From the NCBI GenBank assembly GCA_946902875.1, contig OX336345.1, positions 7,285,395 through 7,349,394 of the forward strand: DNA of 64,000 nt, in the 5' to 3' direction. Source of the DNA: Nematopogon swammerdamellus (taxonomy: Eukaryota > Arthropoda > Insecta > Lepidoptera > Adelidae). The notes beneath the pieces are model-generated. The model was not told the DNA's origin, did no database searches, and worked only from the letters and a program-made list of their open reading frames with translations. The stretch's first letter is position 1. Every line of letters begins with the position of its first letter. Positions 10,619 to 20,288 of this stretch are shown in pieces. The position numbers and the translations under genes are program-made.

Positions 10619-10699
10619 AAATAATAAAAATAAACAAATGCTTAAGAACAAAGTTCGAGGCTTGTCCACATTTGGCAGGTCATAGCACGATCGTCGTTG

Positions 10700-11455
10700 T
10701 AAACAGTAGATTAATATCCGTGTTGTCAGGACCTCCTCTATCTGTATAGCAATATCTTTGAACACTGAAGAAGCAGGAAGCAAGAACAAACTGATATCCG
10801 ATGGTGCTAGAGGCATATGCACCGTGTGATTGATTTTCGTTCTAGATTTCTTTATTTACTAGATGAAAATATCAGGGGAATTCTATGAGTCGCATCGCAC
10901 CTAGGCGAGGAGCTGTCAAAAATGCACGATTGGGCGGCAAATCTATAAGTTTCGCCCACAAAACGTGGATTTTTGGCAACTCCTTCCCGAGGTCTCGATT
11001 GCGTGCGTTCGTGACCCGTAGAATCTAAGAGCAGTAACTTCCTTTGGAACACCTTTCAATGTTCATAAAGGTGACGCAAAAGTAAGCAAAACTGTTTTCT
11101 CCCAAAGCAAGACAGAGCGAAAACTACGTCTTGTCTTGCCTTGCCATCAGGAGCCCTATGAACTGTACCGTTTGCTCAGTAACAGTTCCCGAAGGTAGTG
11201 CTTTCCCAGAGCACTGACGTACCTACAGTCCAGTAATATAGTAGAAAATTACCACTTACCTCGAAAACTTGATGACCGTCTGTCTGTTACAACTAATACC
11301 ACTATGCACTATTCACTTACTTTTAACTTCCCTTGAAAATCGCTTTTCACTGTATTTGGAGAATCTCCAATGTTAAAACCACGATGATTAAGTATGCAGA
11401 CAAATTAATTAATTTGTACCAACGACAATAAACTATACCGGTAATGACATATATT
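10700..11455. other. Gene-free stretch
   Basis: The minus frame at 10852-11052 (66 codons) has no recognisable domain. No repeat is identified. It may hold further parts of the decayed gene at 10237-10618, but this cannot be shown. Confidence 0.35.
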
Positions 11456-11458
11456 TTT

Positions 11459-11694
11459 AACCCCCGACGCAAAAAGAGGGGTGTTATAAGTTTAACGTGT
11501 GTGTGTGTGTGTAGCTCCCAAACGGATGGACTAATTTGGATGCGGTTTTTTATTAGAGAGCTGGTTTAATCGGGATGGTTCTTAGCTATGTTTGTAATCT
11601 AGTAATTAAGTAATCAAAAAATGTATTCCCTTAATAAGTATCGGTCCACTCTGGATGCGGTTTTTTTTTAAAGCTTGAAATAAAAGTTTAATTA
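11459..11694 (+). mobile_element. Microsatellite-linked repeat I, truncated
   Basis: It starts AACCCCCGACGCAAAAAGAG, then GGGTGTTATAAGTTTAACG, a (GT)n run at 11497-11512, and CTCCCAAACGGATGGACTAA. It ends GAAATAAAAGTTTAATTACA. The copy at 42323-42610 has the same order. There the sequence continues into a large palindrome that is missing here. Confidence 0.75.
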
Positions 11695-11699
11695 CAAAT

Positions 11700-13017
11700 T
11701 ATTGCCAAAATTAAGTGTAGCGAAAGTACCACTTAGGTTATCGTGTCTCGCACGGGGCCAATGCAAGCCAAATAAACAGCATTTAAAAAAAAGATATGGT
11801 GCTTTTCACAATGGATGACAAACGAAACTGGCACATATTCATTTATATTATTGTAGTGTAAGTGGTAAATTAAAATATATAGAGCTTTCTGGCTGTGGTG
11901 AACTCGATCAACTACCACATTGACGAGTTGAACACTGTTGAGAATCCAACTATGTGAACATCAGCAACAATACGAAACCAGCCACTGTGGTAGATTGGAG
12001 ATTTTCCAATGTGTATAATTTAAACTTGGAATAATTTAAACATGGCAAATAAACATATCTACCAGATTGGCTTTATGAGCATTGTGACATCTAGGCTTAT
12101 TATTTATGCGTGTGTATGGTAAATTCGATAATGTGTACTTTTGCTAGTTTAGCAAAGTCGGAAATAGAGTTTTCTGTAGATTGGACTTAGTCCCATATAG
12201 CTAGAGCCAAAACTTCAATAGATACACTTACCAGTCTTTGCCACAGCATGTAACTCATATATACCAATAACTTTGCATCAAAAAGTGAAAATCGCCAAAT
12301 TGACAGATTGGCGACTTTTCCATTGTGCAGACGATATAAGGGCGCAACGGTATCGTGTGATTTTTTTTTTGTGTTTCTGTATGATCTCACCTGTACATGC
12401 TGTAATTATGTGAAACAGCCAAAAGAAGTAATGGTGAAAAAGTAAAAATGCTAAATTAATAATATAAAATAAAATAAAATATTATACATAGATATACTCA
12501 ATTAGATTAAAAAACATGTACTTAGATAATATACAGCCAAAATACTCCAGGTATTTCCAGGTATACTACAGGTCCATTTGTTTTCTTTGATAATGACGTT
12601 GGCAATTTTTTCGAATGTTTTTCGACATCGAGTGATTATTTACGAGATCTTACTTAGTTGCATGTCCTCGATATGCTTCAGTAAGAATGTTATTGCATTA
12701 AAACAAGTATGTTAAGCAAATACGATCACCATTGAATATTAATATTGGCTGCACCTTAATTAAGCAATATAAACATTTACATTTGCAAGTAAATTTTGCG
12801 TTGAAGTGGAATCAAATCCGATCATGGAACCCCCGCCGATCGGACACTGCGAGGCAGATTGAACCGCACGACCATTCACTGTACTGTGGAGCAAGATGCG
12901 CACTGTTGCTGGAAAACGTGTTCTATTCAATTTTTTCTTTGGTGGACGGCGGAATAATTTATATTTCATAGAGTCAACTTTGTAAACGTATATATTGGGA
13001 CCCAGCATTTTTTGGGG
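11700..13017. other. Gene-free stretch
   Basis: AT-rich DNA with frames at 11733-11918, 12187-12390, 12732-12971 and 12760-13008 that show no domain or splice context. An AAAAT-rich patch lies near 12462-12482. Confidence 0.4.
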
Positions 13018-13022
13018 CTGGA

Positions 13023-13131
13023 GTGAATTGAGATTTGGTCACACGTCCGTGTCACAGGTTCACGAATCGAGTGATAAACATTTCCCGTTATAAATGTTTA
13101 TCACTCGATTCGTGAACGTGAATTGAGATTT
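13023..13131. repeat. Hairpin flanked by a 14-bp direct repeat
   Basis: A hairpin at 13058-13117 has 26-bp perfect arms (GTTCACGAATCGAGTGATAA and so on) and an 8-base loop. The 14-mer GTGAATTGAGATTT occurs at 13023-13036 and again at 13118-13131, on either side. This looks like an insertion with a target duplication, or a replication-slip product. Confidence 0.7.
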
Positions 13132-13189
13132 CGCTTGACGCGTGAAGCTCATCTTAACACATAATATCTCAATCGTGAGTCCCGGCAGA

Positions 13190-13276
13190 CGTACTCTTTA
13201 GGGTTCCGGACGGACAGACACCTGACATAAGGGTCCCTGCCAGCGTCACTGGCTATGAAACCCTAAAAACCGTAAC
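13190..13276. repeat. Microsatellite-element end fragments
   Basis: TTTAGGGTTCCGGACGGACA and ATGAAACCCTAAAAACCG are the paired end motifs of the microsatellite elements at 17313 and 22784, in which GGAACCCTAAAAA closes the element. Only a shortened core is left. Confidence 0.5.
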
Positions 13277-13288
13277 TACAGCATTACC

Positions 13289-13530
13289 TTCTCTTTGTCA
13301 CACCGCTAGGGTGTGGAAATGTCTTCCGGCGAGTGTGTTTCCCGAATCCTTTAACCTGGGTGTCTTCAAACGTCGTATTAACAGGCTAGACAGCATAGAA
13401 ACAGTCCGAAAATCTGCTGGCATGGCACCTAACTGAGCGTTGTTTCGCGAGGATAGTTGATTTTGGCTCTGTCGACTAGAACATCGGTCTCTCGGCACAG
13501 CCACCCATGTTGGTTTACATAAACAAAAAC
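13289..13530 (+). mobile_element. LINE-A 3' end with intact terminus
   Basis: A decayed ORF2 C-terminus (CGAGTGTGTTTCCCGAATCC codes SVFPES; GTCTTCAAACGTCGTATTAA codes VFKRRI) is followed by TGGCATGGCACCTAACTGAG and a short 3' UTR. It ends CAGCCACCCATGTTGGTTTA then CATAAACAAAAA. The copy is strongly 5'-truncated. This terminus is nearly the same as the end of SINE family 2. Confidence 0.8.
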
Positions 13531-13900
13531 ACTTCAATTAAAACCAGCGTTTTGACATTGAAAACATCCTCGATGCCACATCAAGCCCTATACCAAACAG
13601 CGTGCAATTTCGTTCATATTGTTGGCTTGATATATCTATGGGAATACAAACAAACGCCTTTCATATTCAATCCCTGCACTTCATTTACATTTATGTCGTG
13701 GTTGTTACATATTCGAAGGTAAATTTTATTGCTACAACCATCGTGTAGGTATGTAGCACAATTTTGTGAAAATAAATTAAATTAATAATACAATTATGCA
13801 CATTAGAAATTATTTTAAAAGAATAACAAACATACAAAATAACAAAAAAAGAAACATTTCCTATTACTAACTCACTTATAAAAAAAAACGTTGTTTCGTT
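13531..13900. other. Gene-free stretch
   Basis: A 71-codon frame at 13507-13722 runs out of the LINE-A tail and has no domain that I recognise. The rest is AT-rich. Confidence 0.4.
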
Positions 13901-13904
13901 CGGA

Positions 13905-14090
13905 CGAAAGTTCGTATGGGAATCAGACCCATGATTGCAACTAGTGCATTTATATTATGTAATAATATCAAGAAGCGCACTCATCAAACTTAGGCAGAGA
14001 AAGAAAGTTGTGCCAATGGGAATCAAACCCATGGTCTTCAGCTTATTAAGCAAGCGACCCCTTGGCCGCGAGCAGCTTAGCAATACTTAG
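13905..14090 (-). repeat. Two tRNA-like T-arm fragments
   Basis: Minus-strand ATGGGTCTGATTCCCATACG (13914-13933) and CATGGGTTTGATTCCCATTG (14016-14035) both form T-arm stems with a B-box-like loop. The second is preceded by AAGCTGAAGAC and a GC-rich block. They look like the heads of degraded tRNA-derived SINEs in tandem. Neither makes a full cloverleaf. Confidence 0.45.
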
Positions 14091-14304
14091 GGCAAACACT
14101 AAAAGCTAGTGCGATGTTCTCGGCGTACCCAAACATTAAGCCGATCCAGTTAGTGCTCTTCGGGCACGAATTTCAACGGAAAATTTATTTCCGAATTAAA
14201 GATTCCACAATTTATTACTTTAGTCACATACACGGTCGTATGAGCCGCGAGCCTACTATGTAAGCTACCAGCAGTCGCGGTAGCAACGCGACTGCAATTT
14301 CTGG

Positions 14305-14572
14305 CTGGCACATATCTGTCATTCACATAGACATATCAAATAAGATAGACTCAGTGATAAACATTGGTAGTTGAGGCAACGTCGGAGAAGAGAATTCAGC
14401 GTGTTTGTACTTATTCGATGGCTGTTAGTTCGCAGAAAGCAGTCGCTACGCGCTGCGACGTTTGCATCGCCTTTCCTCCGCGACCCACAAAGATCGCCTC
14501 ACTTCTTTTAGAGTATTTTGACAGTTTCTGTCTCTCTATACGCTCGTATATTAAAACTCTATGGTAATTCCG
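14305..14572 (+). repeat. Dispersed repeat H, copy 2
   Basis: It matches 3135-3415 over most of its length, including GTTCGCAGAAAGCAGTCGCT and the end block TGTCTCTCTATACGCTCGTA. The frames in both directions (14364-14567 plus, 14411-14614 minus) are not kept in copy 1. Confidence 0.6.
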
Positions 14573-14734
14573 CAATAAACTCTTATACTTACATTTATTT
14601 TGAAACGTACGCAATACTTAGTGTGGCACAAAAAAGATGTAAAAATTTTCTTTTACTGCTTCCCCTGCAATAAAAAAAAAATTCCACGCCCTGATTATCG
14701 TGTTTCGTTACAAGTCACGAACCAAACGGTGGCC

Positions 14735-14960
14735 ACAAAAGGGAAAGGGGGCGAGATAGAGACGGGACAGGGACAACCGGATGGAGTTAGACAGAGGACG
14801 GGGACAGCGACCAGACGGAATGGGGTAGTAGAAATACTATTAAAAGTTACACTGCAACCGCGATCGCTGGCGGGCAAAGCAGTAAGCTTGCGGACGCGGC
14901 GCGCGCGGCGGTGGCAGCGGCCGGTCCTGCGACAGCGTCCGTAATCCGCTTAGTGTCCGT
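14735..14960. other. CpG-rich island
   Basis: This GC- and CpG-rich patch in AT-rich DNA contains GCGGACGCGGCGCGCGCGGC and GCAGCGGCCGGTCCTGCGAC. Purine-rich GGGACAGGGACAACCGGA lies upstream. It could be a promoter-proximal region or an untranslated first exon. No start codon with a good frame was found, so this stays a guess. Confidence 0.35.
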
Positions 14961-15554
14961 CCACTATTTAGTGTGGGACTTAATGCTGATATAGTTTTCC
15001 GTTTGCGGTTTATTGACAATTTCAAACTGACTAAATTAATGGTATCGAACTTTTACGGCTTACCTACTTGCCGTCCGATCGATTTGTGTGTAGTTTGAAA
15101 GGCTTAACAAGTTATCGGACGTGTTAATTTAAATACCTTCTTGGTTATAAAATGTTATCACCTTTTCGGCCTTTTATTTTTCAGTAAACGTTCTGAATCT
15201 ATAAATATTTACGATAAAATATTCTTGATTCGTGTTCATCCTTGACTTATATATATTACTAACGTTAGTAATTATTAAATTACAAAGTTAATATAATAAG
15301 TTAAAAGTTAATTAATAAAAAAGTAACGTGTTTATTGCAACATCAAGCTGACATAGGCATTGACAAGGACAATTCGAGTGCACCATGATCAAATTTTTAT
15401 AGCACGGCATAGCATACGATGTGTACGACATGTAATTGAACTTAATTAAGAAAATAATATTATGAACCTTGTATAAAGTATTTAGGTAGATAGAATATAA
15501 TTTTGAATTCAATTTATTTATTATATAAAATTAGTTTTGAATTAATATAATTTT
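14961..15554. other. Gene-free AT-rich stretch
   Basis: No repeat or gene is recognised. The minus frame at 15312-15512 is AT-driven. Confidence 0.45.
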
Positions 15555-15926
15555 GTCAGGCTCGGTAGTTGAGTGGTGCGGTCGGTCGACTGTCGGTCGG
15601 GATCATAAGCACACGTGGGCGCGGTCAGTAATTGAATGGGTGACCGCTCGACCGTTGGAGGCTGGCCGTTGTTCGGATTCCACGTAAAAGTGTAAGTCCC
15701 TTTCCTTCTTACCTGACGAGGTGGTTCTTACGCCCGGATTGCTACCACCGCACTGAATCAAAGGTCGGTTGAAACGGCTATGTAAATAGTTCGTGTTTTC
15801 CGTCCAGTTCAGTGTAGCCGGCGCCACCGAAGGCAAACACTGCCATGGCACCTAGTTCACCAAAGTGTCATGCATGGGCTAACATCACGGTGATGCAGCC
15901 AACCGTGTCAGTTCACAAAAAAAAAT
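15555..15926 (+). mobile_element. SINE family 1, full length (subtype 2)
   Basis: The head begins CAGGCTCGGTAGTTGAGTGG (A-box region). A 5S-like block follows in which ATCATAAGCACACGTGGGCG replaces the 5S-like GTTAAGCAACGCTGAGCG, then GCGGTCAGTAATTGAATGGG. The B-box block is GTTCGGATTCCACG. The central domain ends ACCACCGCACTGAATC. The tail runs to CCAACCGTGTCAGTTCACA and an A-run. All modules are present, so this is a complete copy of a second subtype. Confidence 0.88.
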
Positions 15927-16396
15927 ATTGTATTTTGTGTGGACAATTTCATTATTTCAACACCATCAGATACCTACTCAATTTTGCTTCTCAGACTCTC
16001 TCTACACAAAATTCGAATAATGCCCATCAAGACCACGAAATTAAGGCACACTAATACTTTCGAATCGTCCATTCGATTACAAGTTGAACCAATTGAAACT
16101 GTTCGATATTCAAGTTATAGTGATCGTAAACCGACGCCGGCATCGCATCACCATAGTAAAATAAGAATAGTAAACCAACTCCATACTAGCGTACAGATTT
16201 TGCACTCACACGAGCGCGCACCAGCGCCCGTTATCCGTACGCAACCACTACTTACCTACATTCTCACCGTGTCTCGCCGAGCGTCAATCAAGGTCGCGCC
16301 GCGCTCAGTGACTCACATGTGCCGCTAGCTCGCTAGTCGAAATATTTATACCTTCATACGTTACATAGTACGATAATGGCTCCGCGTTGTTGCAGT
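15927..16396. other. Unique stretch with a CpG-rich part
   Basis: A plus frame (15939-16328, 129 codons) covers it but has no recognisable domain and a Ser/His/Arg-rich chance-like composition. Bases 16200-16340 are richer in CpG (CGAGCGCGCACCAGCGCCCG and CAAGGTCGCGCCGCGCTCAG) and contain CTCAGTGACTC, close to the arthropod initiator TCAGT. A promoter is possible but unproven. Confidence 0.35.
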
Positions 16397-16397
16397 G

Positions 16398-16774
16398 TTT
16401 TTTATGGAAACTGACACGGTTGGCCACATCAGCTACAATATCCTTGATGTAAGCCCATAACACCGGGTGAACTAGGTGCCATGTCAGTGCTTAACTTCAT
16501 TTCATGTCGGCTACGCCGAACTGGGCGGAAAACACGAACTATTTATATAGCCGTTTCGACCGACGTTTCATTCAGTGCGGTGGTACCTACCAATGCGGGC
16601 GGCATAAACACTACTACCTAGTAAGGTAAGAAGGGAAGGTACCTACAGTTTAACGTGGAATCCGAACCACGATCAGCCTCTAAAGTTCGATCGGTCACCC
16701 ATCCGAGTACTGACCGCGCTCAGCGTTGCTTAACAACAGTCGACCGACCGCACCACTGAGCTACCGAAGCTGAC
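16398..16774 (-). mobile_element. SINE family 1, full length (5S-like subtype)
   Basis: On the minus strand, in order: head GTCAGCTTCGGTAGCTCAGT with a good A box (TAGCTCAGTGG), then the 5S-like block GTTAAGCAACGCTGAGCGCG and GTCAGTACTCGGATGGGTGA, then the B-box block GGTTCGGATTCC, the central domain GGTACCACCGCACTG, the tail, and an A-run at 16398-16403. This copy has the best match to the internal control region of 5S rRNA (minus strand, about 16692-16734). Confidence 0.9.
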
Positions 16775-17310
16775 AAACAGAACAATTAGAGTAGCTGACA
16801 GAGTGTGCATTGTGTTGGTGTTGTGCGTTGTGACAGCCCTGGTGGCTCCGCGCAGCGTAGGTAATTATTTCAAGAAAAGGGCTCAAGATGGTATACTCTT
16901 CTTATTTTTTACTATGGCATCACGCTGCGACTGAGCGCGTCGCGGCCATATTGAAGACGATGTTTATGTAAATCTACCCGCACTTCTTTCTATTAAGACA
17001 TCACGTTATTTTATGCTCCGGAGAGTAAGTTATTAGCTATTACTGCGAAGCACTTTACTATCAATTAAGGATGGCAATCGTTAAATTGATTTAAATAATA
17101 TGTGGAAAAATTATCGACTTTCGAGATTGCACTTGCGGGTTTACGAGTCATTCATTTGACGTGAGATATATTCAGCCTGTTCACGTATATCAATTAATTT
17201 TTAAATCAACGGAGAATGTGCACAGGGTTATAATAATTGCCATTTACCTGAAGACATAGTGTCTGTTTACGAGAACAGTGGACTGTATGATATTTTAATA
17301 GAATGAAAAG
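16775..17310. other. Gene-free stretch
   Basis: No repeat is recognised. Two GC-rich spots (near 16845 and 16935) lie in AT-rich DNA. Confidence 0.4.
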
Positions 17311-17312
17311 AA

Positions 17313-17748
17313 AAACCGGCCAAGTGCGAGTCGAACTCGCGCACCGAGGGTCCCGTATCGCCATGTCACGGCTAGCGCTACTCACGCCATCTAGATGGCG
17401 TGTTATGAAATGATTCATACTAATGTCATGCTTCATAATCTAATCGGTAGATGGCGCGCATACATTTTTTGGTTTCTTCTATGGGAACCCCCGTGAATTT
17501 TTTACTTTTTCTTATTTTTATTATTTCTTGTTATATCGGTCATAATAACAAATATTTTGTGAAAATTTCAACGGGCTACCTATTACGGTTCAAGAGATAC
17601 AGCCCTCGGACAGACGGATGGACGGACGGACGGACGGACGGACGGACGGACGGACGGACGGACGAACGGACGGACGGACGGACGGACGGACGGACGGACG
17701 GACGGACGGACGGACGGACGGACGGACGGACATACGGAACCCTAAAAA
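17313..17748 (+). mobile_element. Microsatellite-linked element MF, long copy
   Basis: It starts ACCGGCCAAGTGCGAGTCGA with CTCGCGCACCGAGGGT. The middle block TTTTTTGGTTTCTTCTATGG is followed by GTGAATTTTTTACTTTTTC. A (GACG)n array lies at 17609-17730, and the end is CATACGGAACCCTAAAAATC. The copy at 22784-23180 has the same order with a shorter array. Such non-autonomous elements with a built-in microsatellite are common in Lepidoptera. The open frames across the array are repeats, not genes. Confidence 0.85.
17609..17730. repeat. (GACG)n microsatellite
   Basis: About 120 bp of GACG units with few changes (GACGAACGG near 17661). It lies inside the microsatellite-linked element MF. Confidence 0.95.
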
Positions 17749-18004
17749 TCAAGCTGATGCACGATGACGACACTGAAAAATAACAATAGCAAATCCGTAG
17801 CAAGTCTAGTTTAGTTTGCTTCAATGCAGGTCTCTTTGTTTAAACGCCTCGATCATTACGGCCTGTTGTGGAAACATCGCATCGCGTGCCGGCGCGTGCT
17901 ATCGATAAAGCTTGAATGCAAACAAGTTCACTGCATACACTTTGAACGAACCGATAGCACAGGTCGCTGTGAGTGTCATTTGACCTAGATTACCTTTCTG
18001 GTGC

Positions 18005-18095
18005 TTCTTCTTTAGGCTTCCGTACCAGTACGGAAGCCTATCACTAAGCCTACGCCATCCGTCTGTCTGTCCGAAGGCTGTATCTTTTGAACCGA
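18005..18095 (+). repeat. MF-related fragment with internal palindrome
   Basis: AGGCTTCCGTACCAGTACGG and AAGCCTATCACTAAGCCTAC are followed by (TCTG)n. The first 34 bases (18015-18041) form a palindrome around CCAGTACGG. It resembles the cap of the MF elements in reverse orientation. Confidence 0.55.
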
Positions 18096-18098
18096 CTG

Positions 18099-18290
18099 TA
18101 GGCGGTGTTATTATGTGGATAGTCACTAAATGCTTGTAAAAATGATTATGAAAAAAAAAACCCTGCGAAGTTTATTACCGGCTCTTCTTCGTGGGTGTAA
18201 TCGAACCGGATAGAACAAATTCTAACAAATTCGAGTACAGTCATGCTGTCTAATGAATGCTTAATAAACAATAAACAACAATAAACAAAA
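18099..18290 (+). repeat. Dispersed repeat J, copy 1
   Basis: Blocks in order: CTGTAGGCGGTGTTATTATG, CCTGCGAAGTTTATTACCGG, CTCTTCTTCGTGGGTGTAAT and AATTCGAGTACAGTCATGCT. The end is rich in AATAAACAA. The copies at 63362 and 32262 have the same order. Confidence 0.65.
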
Positions 18291-18364
18291 CCGTAATAGC
18301 TAGCTGGTTGAAATTTTTGCAGAATATGTGCTAATAAGGCGGATATAATAAAAAAGAATCAAAA

Positions 18365-18423
18365 CACGAAAAAGTAAAAAATTCCGGTGGGACCCACCCA
18401 CCGGAATTTTTTACTTTTTCGTG
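18365..18423. repeat. Perfect 27-bp-arm hairpin
   Basis: CACGAAAAAGTAAAAAATTC then CGGTGGG is mirrored exactly after a five-base loop (ACCCA). Part of the arm (GAATTTTTTACTTTTTC) also occurs in element MF at 17490 and 22985, so the hairpin may be built from an MF piece. Confidence 0.75.
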
Positions 18424-18559
18424 TAACTTTTTTACTTCTCCGTACAAGAAACCTGTTTTTTAATTTTTTTTTTTTTGCTCTATCATAAGACAGGTAATAA
18501 ATACAAGCGACAAATTTGGTGTGATTATCGTATATACATGTATGTGATTATAGTGTAAA

Positions 18560-18640
18560 CTCTACGTGGTGATACGAAAACTGTGGGTTCGGCGGCGGCG
18601 GCTCGGTGCGCGAGTCCGACTCGCACTTGGCCGGTATTTT
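18560..18640 (-). repeat. MF element end fragment
   Basis: The minus strand reads CCGGCCAAGTGCGAGTCGGA and CTCGCGCACCGAGCCGCCGC. It is the start block of the MF family with a (CGG)n variation. Confidence 0.65.
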
Positions 18641-18751
18641 ATGTAACGACGTGGTCATACACTGTTCCCGCCGGAGCTAAAGTGCGTGGCAATTTACAGT
18701 TAATTTTCTTAAAACTCATACAACATGATGACTTACTAATCAGATTGCAGA

Positions 18752-18825
18752 GGTGTGTCTGGATCGTGGCACGTGGAGATCCGTTGTCACTGCCTACCCC
18801 ACCGGGAAACAGGCGTGACGCTATG
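18752..18825 (+). repeat. Dispersed repeat G
   Basis: GGATCGTGGCACGTGGAGAT, CCGTTGTCACTGCCTACCCC, ACCGGGAAACAGGCGTGACG. It is almost the same as 20002-20075 and the reverse complement of 39204-39270. Confidence 0.7.
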
Positions 18826-18860
18826 TATGCATGTTTGTACTTACAGTTCCAGCTCTTATG

Positions 18861-19014
18861 TTATGTAAATAATTCGTGTTTTCCGCCCAGTTCAGTTTAG
18901 CCGACATGAAATGAAGGAAAGTACTGACATATGGCACCTTGTTCACCCGGTGTTATGGGCGACATCACGGATGTTGTAGGTGATGCAGCCAACCGTATCA
19001 GTTTCCATAAAAAA
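18861..19014 (+). mobile_element. SINE family 1, 5'-truncated copy (left of pair)
   Basis: It begins inside the central part (TTATGTAAATAATTCGTGTT) and runs through GTTATGGGCGACATCACGGA to CCGTATCAGTTTCCATAA and an A-run. Only four bases (CATG, 19015-19018) separate it from a second copy in the opposite direction, so the tails face each other. Confidence 0.85.
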
Positions 19015-19018
19015 CATG

Positions 19019-19240
19019 TTTTTTTTATGGAAACTGACACGGTTGGCTTCGCTACATCACCTACAACATCCGTGATGTCAGCCCATAACACCGGGTGAAC
19101 TAGGTGCCATGTCAGTGCTTACCTTCGGTCGTGCCGGCTACACTGAACTGGCAAACACACACACGCACACACACTGGCTACACAAACTATTCACATGGCC
19201 GTTTCTACCGACGTTTCATTCAGTGCGGTGGTACCAACCA
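19019..19240 (-). mobile_element. SINE family 1, 5'-truncated copy (right of pair)
   Basis: On the minus strand it reads from the central domain (GGTTGGTACCACCGCACTGA) through the tail to an A-run at 19019-19026. An (AC)n stretch at 19149-19173 breaks the block GAACTGGACGGAAAACAC. Together with the copy to its left it forms an imperfect palindrome of about 375 bp. Confidence 0.85.
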
Positions 19241-19689
19241 ACCTTCGTACACCCAACATTCGCCAAACTGTATACAAAAACTCCAAAAGGCAATTTCTCA
19301 TTTACTCATCACGCAGAAAGCCCTACATCACTGCACTCGCTCATTTATTACACGTACATCCACCGCTCGCGAATCCTAGGCGCATCTTCGTGACTTTTAT
19401 TTATGGTTGTTTTATCCCAAGCTTAAAGTTGCATTGCCGCCCACGCGGGCCGCCCGCCCTGCGGATTCCGCCCAGCGATCGCTCACCCCATGACGGCTCC
19501 CACTTCGTGACTTCCGGCGCTGACATAGCCTGCAGCCAAACTTATCTACCCCTCTCTTGTCTGTGTATCTCTAATGTTATAAAGGGCATCATCTGTCTGC
19601 CTGTAATGGATAATCTCGTAAAGGGCTGAAAGTATCTATATGCAGCCCACCGAAAACATTATGTGTAATTATCGGGATGGTTAGCTAGC
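19241..19689. other. Unique stretch
   Basis: The plus frame 19195-19629 (144 codons) starts inside the SINE and continues through a CpG-rich patch (CGGGCCGCCCGCCCTGCGGA, near 19446). The protein-like reading has no domain I know. I do not support it as a gene. Confidence 0.4.
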
Positions 19690-19751
19690 TATAAATCATA
19701 TCTCTACTTCTTATAAAAGGGAAATTCTGTCTGTATGTATGTGTATGTATA

Positions 19752-20288
19752 CAGGGCGTTTCAGGACAGGGTTTCGTAACTTCAGGGTTCGAAAGGGGTC
19801 CATATTTTAAGACGAAAAGCTCTGAAACTTTTTCCAAGATTCGGTCATTTTATAGTACTTTTTGGTGAAAATCGTTTCATCGAAATTTGATGGACGGTTA
19901 ACTTCCACCTTTCTTAAATAAAAATAAAATGCCTAACTTAAATGCTTAACTAGAATAATTGAACTGCATGTAGGTAAATTCCAAACACTTAAATTTAATG
20001 TCAGGATCGTGGCACGTGGAAATCCGTTGTCTCTGCCTACCCCACAGGGAAACATGCATGACGCTATGTATGTACTTAAATTTGAATGACATCATAAGGA
20101 AAAGGGGACTGGGCTAGGTCATTGCACTCCCTAGACCTACACATCACTGTTGCCAAATCTCACTGTCCATCGAGTTTTTATTACAATTTTCAATGTTTGT
20201 ATTCGATTTGAGTGATAAGGATTATTTTCTTCTAATAATGAGTGCTTTCTATTCCTGAAGTTTCTCAAGCCTATCCTGAAACACCCTG
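19752..20288. mobile_element. TIR element with TATA target duplication
   Basis: The ends are inverted repeats: CAGGGCGTTTCAGGACAGG at the left and CCTATCCTGAAACACCCTG at the right. TATA lies on both sides (19748-19751 and 20289-20292). There is no transposase frame, so it is non-autonomous (537 bp). It carries a copy of repeat G at 20002-20075 as a further nested piece. I leave the superfamily open. Confidence 0.8.
20002..20075 (+). repeat. Dispersed repeat G (nested)
   Basis: GGATCGTGGCACGTGGAAAT, CCGTTGTCTCTGCCTACCCC. This copy lies within the TIR element at 19752-20288. Confidence 0.7.

Noticed and set aside
15939..16328. 129-codon plus frame
   Set aside because: It begins right after a SINE tail, has a chance-like composition and no recognisable domain.
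17451..17824. Open frames of 110 and 82 codons (repeating DGRT and SVRP)
   Set aside because: They are translations of the (GACG)n microsatellite and not genes.
19195..19629. 144-codon plus frame, the longest in the window
   Set aside because: It starts inside an inverted SINE and continues into unrelated DNA, and the residues look random. It has no domain or splice context.
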